A stretch of 45,198 nucleotides of DNA from Candidatus Abyssobacteria bacterium SURF_17 (GTDB taxonomy: Bacteria; Abyssobacteria; SURF-5). The stretch covers positions 1-45,198 of the forward strand of contig QZKI01000055.1 in NCBI GenBank assembly GCA_003598055.1, in the 5' to 3' direction. This document shows, piece by piece, positions 41,600 through 45,198 of the stretch. Each line of letters starts with the position of its first letter. Positions within the stretch are counted from its first letter, which is position 1. The notes under the pieces are model-generated. The model saw nothing but the letters and a program-made list of their open reading frames with translations, made no database searches and was not told the origin of the DNA. Made by a program: the position numbers and the translations under genes.

Positions 41600-42919
41600 A
41601 TGTTTGACCTCCAGTCCAGAGGCAGCAACGTCCGCACGGAAATTATCGCCGGCGCATCCACCTTCATGACGATGTCCTACATCATCTTCGTCCAGCCCGC
41701 CGTCTTGAGCATCTGCGGCATGGACCATGGCGCGGTTCTCGTTGCTACGTGCATCGCCAGCGCCGTCGCAACGTTCTGTATGGGCATCCTCGCCAATTAC
41801 CCCATCGCACTTGCGCCTGCCATGGGACACAACTTCTTCTTCGTATTCACCGTTTGCCAGCTCATGGGCTACAGTTGGCAGGTGGCGCTCGGCGCAAACT
41901 TCATCTCCGGCGCTCTCTTCATATTCCTTTCCTTGTTCAGCTTTCGCGCGCGCCTGGTCGATGCCATCCCTCAATCGCTGAAGAGCGCGATCGCTGTCGG
42001 TATCGGCCTCCTGATCGCGCTCGTCGGCATGGAATGGGCGGGACTGGTCGTTGCGCACCCCGCTACCCTCGTGAAGCTCGGCGACCTTCACAGCGCTCCC
42101 GTTCTGCTCTCGCTGTTCGGCGTGCTCCTCATCTCCATGCTCTTCGCCCTTCGCATCCGCGGAGCAATCCTCATCGGCATCCTTGTCACTGCCTTCGGAG
42201 GCTGGGTCCTCAACCTCATCAGGTACGAAGGCATCATAAGTGCGCCCCCCTCCATAGCCCCGACCCTTCTGAAACTCGACATCCCGGGAGTTTTCGGTTC
42301 CGGCAGTATCGCCGATGTCCTTGTCGTCATCTTTGTCTTCTTCTTCCTCGACCTTTTCGATACCATCGGAACGCTCGTCGGCATCAGCGAGCGCGCCGGT
42401 TTCATGGTCCACGGAAAACTGCCCAGAGCCGAGCGCGCTCTCCTCTCGGACGCCATCGGCACAGTCACCGGCACCATCCTGGGCACCTCTACGGTCACGA
42501 GTTACATCGAAAGCGCTGCCGGAGTCTCCGAGGGCGGCCGCACCGGCTTGGCAAACATGGTCACCTCGCTCCTGTTCATCTTCGCCCTTTTCTTCTATCC
42601 ACTCGCCAGGATGGTCGGGGGAGAAGTCCAATACGGTGACCTGCATCTCTACCCCGTGATCGCGCCTCCGCTCATTATCGTGGGCAGCATGATGATGACA
42701 AGCGTGAAGCCAATCCAATGGGAGGACTACACTGAATCTGTGCCCGCATTTCTCACGATGATCATGATGCCGCTCACTTTCAGCATCACCGACGGCATCT
42801 CCTTCGGCTTCATTTCTTATTCCCTGATTAAGCTCCTGACCGGACGCGGGAAAGAAGTGAATCCGTTCGTTTACATCTTTGCAGCACTCTTCATTGTCAG
42901 ATATGTCGTCGCACTGTAG
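41600..42919 (+). CDS. NCS2 family purine permease (AzgA-like)
   Basis: 439 residues with about 12-14 membrane segments. N terminus RTEIIAGASTFMTMSYIIFV followed by QPAVLS is the AzgA/PbuG-type signature; also FCMGILANYPIALAPAMGHN, SAIAVGIGLLIALVGMEWAG, FFFLDLFDTIGTLVGISERA and the substrate motif GTSTVTSYIESAAGVSEGGR. Imports adenine, guanine or hypoxanthine by proton symport in the inner membrane. Start ATG at 41600 preceded by AGGAGAGGAGG. May supply purines alongside salvage from the nucleoside hydrolase further upstream. The antisense 557-residue frame is a shadow. Confidence 0.93.
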   Translation: MFDLQSRGSNVRTEIIAGASTFMTMSYIIFVQPAVLSICGMDHGAVLVATCIASAVATFCMGILANYPIALAPAMGHNFFFVFTVCQLMGYSWQVALGANFISGALFIFLSLFSFRARLVDAIPQSLKSAIAVGIGLLIALVGMEWAGLVVAHPATLVKLGDLHSAPVLLSLFGVLLISMLFALRIRGAILIGILVTAFGGWVLNLIRYEGIISAPPSIAPTLLKLDIPGVFGSGSIADVLVVIFVFFFLDLFDTIGTLVGISERAGFMVHGKLPRAERALLSDAIGTVTGTILGTSTVTSYIESAAGVSEGGRTGLANMVTSLLFIFALFFYPLARMVGGEVQYGDLHLYPVIAPPLIIVGSMMMTSVKPIQWEDYTESVPAFLTMIMMPLTFSITDGISFGFISYSLIKLLTGRGKEVNPFVYIFAALFIVRYVVAL

Positions 42920-43085
42920 CTCGGCCAAAACCCACCGCACGAGACCGTGGCCCAACAGTGATGTTCCTGCGGAGTGTGCGACATAGATGGTGATATATGG
43001 GGATTTTCTCGCAGCAGTATGAGCGTTTCTGATAGCCCCGAGCGCTATCACCACAGGACATCGCCCCAATGGATTTTTCTTGGAT

Positions 43086-43115
43086 TGTAGGGGTCGTTCG
43101 CGAACGACCCCTACA
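43086..43115. repeat. GTAGGGG palindrome, perfect 30 bases
   Basis: TGTAGGGGTCGTTCG joined to its reverse complement. Its inner GTTCGCGAAC equals that of the palindrome at 22303-22334, although the edges differ. The remaining 42920-43299 contains no gene. Confidence 0.85.
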
Positions 43116-43168
43116 ATACACGGCCGCCAAAAACATCCTTTATGTCGCACACTCTTTCTGCGCACCGG

Positions 43169-43198
43169 TTGACACGCACGCATTCACTCAACTAACAT
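43169..43198 (+). promoter_or_regulatory. candidate sigma-70 promoter for the 43300 gene pair
   Basis: TTGACA (43169-43174), 18-base spacer, TAACAT (43193-43198), about 100 bases before the unknown membrane protein gene. Confidence 0.5.
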
Positions 43199-43299
43199 AC
43201 TTCTGGCTGTGGCGATAAACCGCCGCCACTGCAAGTGCAAGGCAATTAAGAATAGTCGAGCGTGACACCCACTCTCGCCCATTCCGAAGGGCCATTCTA

Positions 43300-43818
43300 A
43301 TGACAACAAACGAAAAGCGCCTGAAAAGAAACATCGCCAGAAATCAGATCCTTGACCGGGAGCTCGATTACTTGCCCTCCGCCATTAGTCGTGATGAGGT
43401 GAGGCAAATAGCGCGGATGTACGGCCCTCGGCGCCCCCGCGTGTTTGCAACCCGCGCCCTGCTCGGGCTTTTCGGAGTCCTCTCACGCTACGCCGCACCG
43501 TTCTTGGGAATGGTGGCAGGAGCCGAATACCGTGCCGCAAAAGCGCTCTATCCTCTCATGGGCAAGGAACAGAGACTGGGCGATTCCCTCAGATTCTTCC
43601 TCGGCGAAAGTTTGAGTCGAAAAATAGACGATGCAAACATGGCGTTCAAAATGACGGGCGCACTCGTGGCAGCCACCCCCGACATTATCTTTGCCGCCCT
43701 CTATGGGGCAGTGATTGGCATTGCAGCCTACTATGCGCTCAAATGGGCGTTCGCTCTGCTCGTGTCGTATCGCCGCAGGTCGAGACTCAATCACTGCATC
43801 ACAGAACTGCTGAGGTAG
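43300..43818 (+). CDS. unknown protein with hydrophobic segments
   Basis: 172 residues, family not recognised. A charged N terminus (KRLKRNIARNQILDRELDYL; ISRDEVRQIARMYGPRRPRV) precedes a hydrophobic stretch near 50-76 (LLGLFGVLSRYAAPFLGMVA), a mixed helical region with LGDSLRFFLGESLSRKIDD, and one long or two short membrane segments at about 121-160 (ALVAATPDIIFAALYGAVIG; AYYALKWAFALLV). The C terminus is basic. Its stop is 2 nt from the start of the ABC ATPase gene, so the two are surely co-transcribed. It does not look like an ABC permease (no EAA loop); it could be a membrane partner or regulator. The promoter at 43169 probably drives both. Confidence 0.7.
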   Translation: MTTNEKRLKRNIARNQILDRELDYLPSAISRDEVRQIARMYGPRRPRVFATRALLGLFGVLSRYAAPFLGMVAGAEYRAAKALYPLMGKEQRLGDSLRFFLGESLSRKIDDANMAFKMTGALVAATPDIIFAALYGAVIGIAAYYALKWAFALLVSYRRRSRLNHCITELLR

Positions 43819-43820
43819 AT

Positions 43821-44927
43821 ATGGCCGTGCTCGTCTTGAAGAGTCTTGCGAAGCGTTACGACAGCGGGTCGGTCGGCGTCCACAGCCTCAACCTCGAGGT
43901 GCGCGCAGGCGAGCTCATGGTACTCGTCGGGCCGTCCGGCAGCGGAAAATCCACGACACTCCGCCTGATTGCCGGCCTCGAAATCCCGACCGAGGGAGAA
44001 ATCTTCATCTCGGGAGCGCTCGCCAACCCTGTCCCTCCGCGCGACCGTGACATCGCCATGGTATTCCAGGATTATGCCCTGTACCCGCATCTGAGCGTCG
44101 AGCAGAACCTCGCATTCCCTCTCAAAATGCGGAAAACGCCCAAGCACGAAATACGCTCGCGCGTCAACGAGGCCGCCGAAATGCTTGGAATCACCGACTT
44201 CCTCAAGCGCAAACCGAGGGAACTTTCAGGCGGACAACGCCAGCGCGTCGCGCTCGGCCGGGCGCTCATACGCAACCCAAAGGTATTCCTGTTCGATGAG
44301 CCCTTGAGCAACCTCGATGCTTCCCTGAGAACACAGCTCCGGCAGGAAATAAAACATATCCACGACAGGCTGACAGCAACAATGGTATACGTCACCCACG
44401 ACCAAACCGAAGCAATGTCTCTCGGCCAGAGAATCGCCGTCATGAATGAAGGCACAATCGAACAGGTGGGCACTCCCGCCGAGATATACCGGCAACCAGA
44501 AACCCTCTTCGTTGCCCGCTTCTTCGGCAACCCGCCAATGAATTTCCTCGAATGTCAGGCTCGCTCAAAATCCGGCCTACTCGAAATCACATGCCAGGAA
44601 GTCACCTTCTCCTTAAGAACACCCGCAACACAGTCACAAGGCAGCGTGCCACATACAATGACCCTCGGCTTCCGCCCCGAAGATGTTCAACTCGGTAAGA
44701 GCACGAAGGATGCCTTGGCGGGAACGGCAAACGTCTCAATGGTCGAGGCGATGGGCGCCGAAACATTCGTCCATCTAGAAATCGCCACCCTGAAACTCCT
44801 CGCCCGTACCCTGGGCCATATCGACATTCAATCCGGCAGCCAAATTGATTTCTCCATCTCAACCGATAAACTTCATCTGTTCGACTCATCCACCGGCAAA
44901 CGCATCCACACCCGACAACCGTCTTGA
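43821..44927 (+). CDS. ABC transporter ATP-binding protein, MalK/UgpC/MsmX type
   Basis: 368 residues from the ATG at 43821. Nucleotide-binding domain: Walker A GPSGSGKST, Q-loop FQDYALYPHLSVEQNLAFPL, signature LSGGQRQRVALGRAL, Walker B VFLFDEPLSNLDASLR and H-loop YVTHDQTEAMSLGQ. The C-terminal ~125 residues form the OB-fold regulatory domain of the carbohydrate-importer class (TLGFRPEDVQLG; VSMVEAMGAETFVHLEI). In some bacteria one such ATPase serves several sugar importers. No permease or binding protein is nearby, so it may act as a shared energiser. It starts 2 nt after the unknown membrane gene. Confidence 0.92.
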   Translation: MAVLVLKSLAKRYDSGSVGVHSLNLEVRAGELMVLVGPSGSGKSTTLRLIAGLEIPTEGEIFISGALANPVPPRDRDIAMVFQDYALYPHLSVEQNLAFPLKMRKTPKHEIRSRVNEAAEMLGITDFLKRKPRELSGGQRQRVALGRALIRNPKVFLFDEPLSNLDASLRTQLRQEIKHIHDRLTATMVYVTHDQTEAMSLGQRIAVMNEGTIEQVGTPAEIYRQPETLFVARFFGNPPMNFLECQARSKSGLLEITCQEVTFSLRTPATQSQGSVPHTMTLGFRPEDVQLGKSTKDALAGTANVSMVEAMGAETFVHLEIATLKLLARTLGHIDIQSGSQIDFSISTDKLHLFDSSTGKRIHTRQPS

Positions 44928-44933
44928 CCTTGC

Positions 44934-44972
44934 CCTCCTTTGCGCCCTCTGCGCCTTTGCGGTGAGAAAACC
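44934..44972 (+). repeat. TTTGCGCC...TTTGCGGTGAGAAAA repeat
   Basis: TCCTTTGCGCCCTCTGCGCC then TTTGCGGTGAGAAAACC, just after the ABC ATPase gene. Closest to the copy at 25603-25635. Confidence 0.6.
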
Positions 44973-45065
44973 TGTTTTGGACAGCACTGAAGTGAAATCA
45001 GGAAGTCGCAACGGCGGGTTATGAGTCAGAGAGGGCCTGCAAGAAATGAACTCACATTATCTCGG

Positions 45066-45088
45066 CGGGATTCGCCTTTTCTTTATTT
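45066..45088 (+). terminator. weak hairpin with T-rich tail
   Basis: GGCG, loop GGATT, CGCC, then TTTTCTTTATTTCTT. The stem is only about 4 bp, so it is a modest candidate for ending the 43300-44927 transcript. It reaches the stop codon of the converging partial gene. Confidence 0.3.
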
Positions 45089-45198
45089 CTTCAGAAACTT
45101 TTTGCCGGAAGAATACATGAAACCTGCCCACAGAAAACAAATCGCACCCAGCAACAAGAAGAAAAACGACGCCGCTCTGTGGGATCGAAAATAGACGA
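45083..45198 (-). CDS. C-terminal end of a membrane protein (partial)
   Basis: The minus strand is open from the window edge to a TAA at 45085-45083 and encodes 37 residues ending FFFLLLGAICFLWAGFMYSS and GKKFLKK. One clear hydrophobic helix followed by a basic tail suggests the last membrane span of a protein with a cytoplasmic C terminus. The rest lies outside the window, so no family can be named. Confidence 0.45.
   Translation of the reverse strand, partial: VYFRSHRAASFFFLLLGAICFLWAGFMYSSGKKFLKK

Noticed and set aside
2529..43115. CRISPR array
   Set aside because: The repeats are palindromic, scattered over tens of kilobases, and not spaced by uniform spacers; no cas genes.
41510..43183. 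557-codon minus-strand frame rich in Asp, Glu, Gly and His
   Set aside because: Antisense of the NCS2 permease, which has clear family motifs and a good ribosome site.
1..45198. tRNA or rRNA genes
   Set aside because: No cloverleaf with a GGTTCRANTCC-type arm or rRNA signature was found on reading both strands; a covariance search would settle it.

Overview
The window reads as chromosomal DNA of a GC-rich (by eye mid-50s %), Gram-negative-type, probably uncultured bacterium. Support: a DUF374-type lysophospholipid acyltransferase, System II cytochrome c biogenesis (CcsA/CcsB), heme synthesis through siroheme (AhbABCD), and intergenic spaces full of short palindromic repeats of the kind common in environmental genomes. 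No rRNA, tRNA, CRISPR array, intact transposase or phage gene is visible. Taxonomy cannot be fixed from this window.

Layout. 1-2.0 kb: a possible structured RNA at the left edge, then a membrane-anchored TPR protein and an Ogt-type DNA repair protein on the minus strand. 2.0-3.4 kb: repeats and a truncated SIR2-like gene remnant. 3.4-8.6 kb: helicase/exonuclease pair like MrfA-MrfB, overlapping a PBP4-type D-Ala-D-Ala carboxypeptidase; then a 60-residue zinc-ribbon protein. 9.2-15.5 kb: heme block ahbC, hemB, ahbD, ahbA, ahbB, hemL. 15.7-20.4 kb: CBS-domain cation/proton antiporter with an EIIA(Ntr)-like protein, then ccsA-ccsB. 20.7-27.5 kb: all three GDP-mannose steps (ManA, phosphomannomutase, ManC) mixed with UppP, a DUF374 acyltransferase and a nitronate monooxygenase-like flavoprotein. 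27.7-32.2 kb: nucleoside hydrolase, macro-domain protein, small proteins and ilvD. 32.6-41.5 kb: tldD, a 1662-residue DnaA-like/coiled-coil protein, larB, larC, coaD. 41.6-45.2 kb: NCS2 purine permease, unknown membrane protein, orphan MalK/MsmX-type ATPase, and the end of a minus-strand membrane protein.

The most unusual gene is at 34081-39069. It has an intact DnaA-type AAA+ module at the N terminus, roughly 1000 residues of coiled coil, a second intact DnaA-type module and then a degenerate third one. This resembles SMC layout (ATPase-coil-ATPase) but is built from a different ATPase family. It overlaps tldD by 8 nt.

The second theme is repeats. At least a dozen palindromes share a GTAGGGGC edge with different inner sequence, and one lies in frame inside uppP. 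A second family has ~100-140 bp palindromic elements edged GTCATTGCGAG. A third is a TTTGCGCC...TTTGCGGTGAAA motif. Two genes, uppP and tldD, have no ATG/GTG/TTG where homologues begin but both have an ATC behind a good ribosome binding site.
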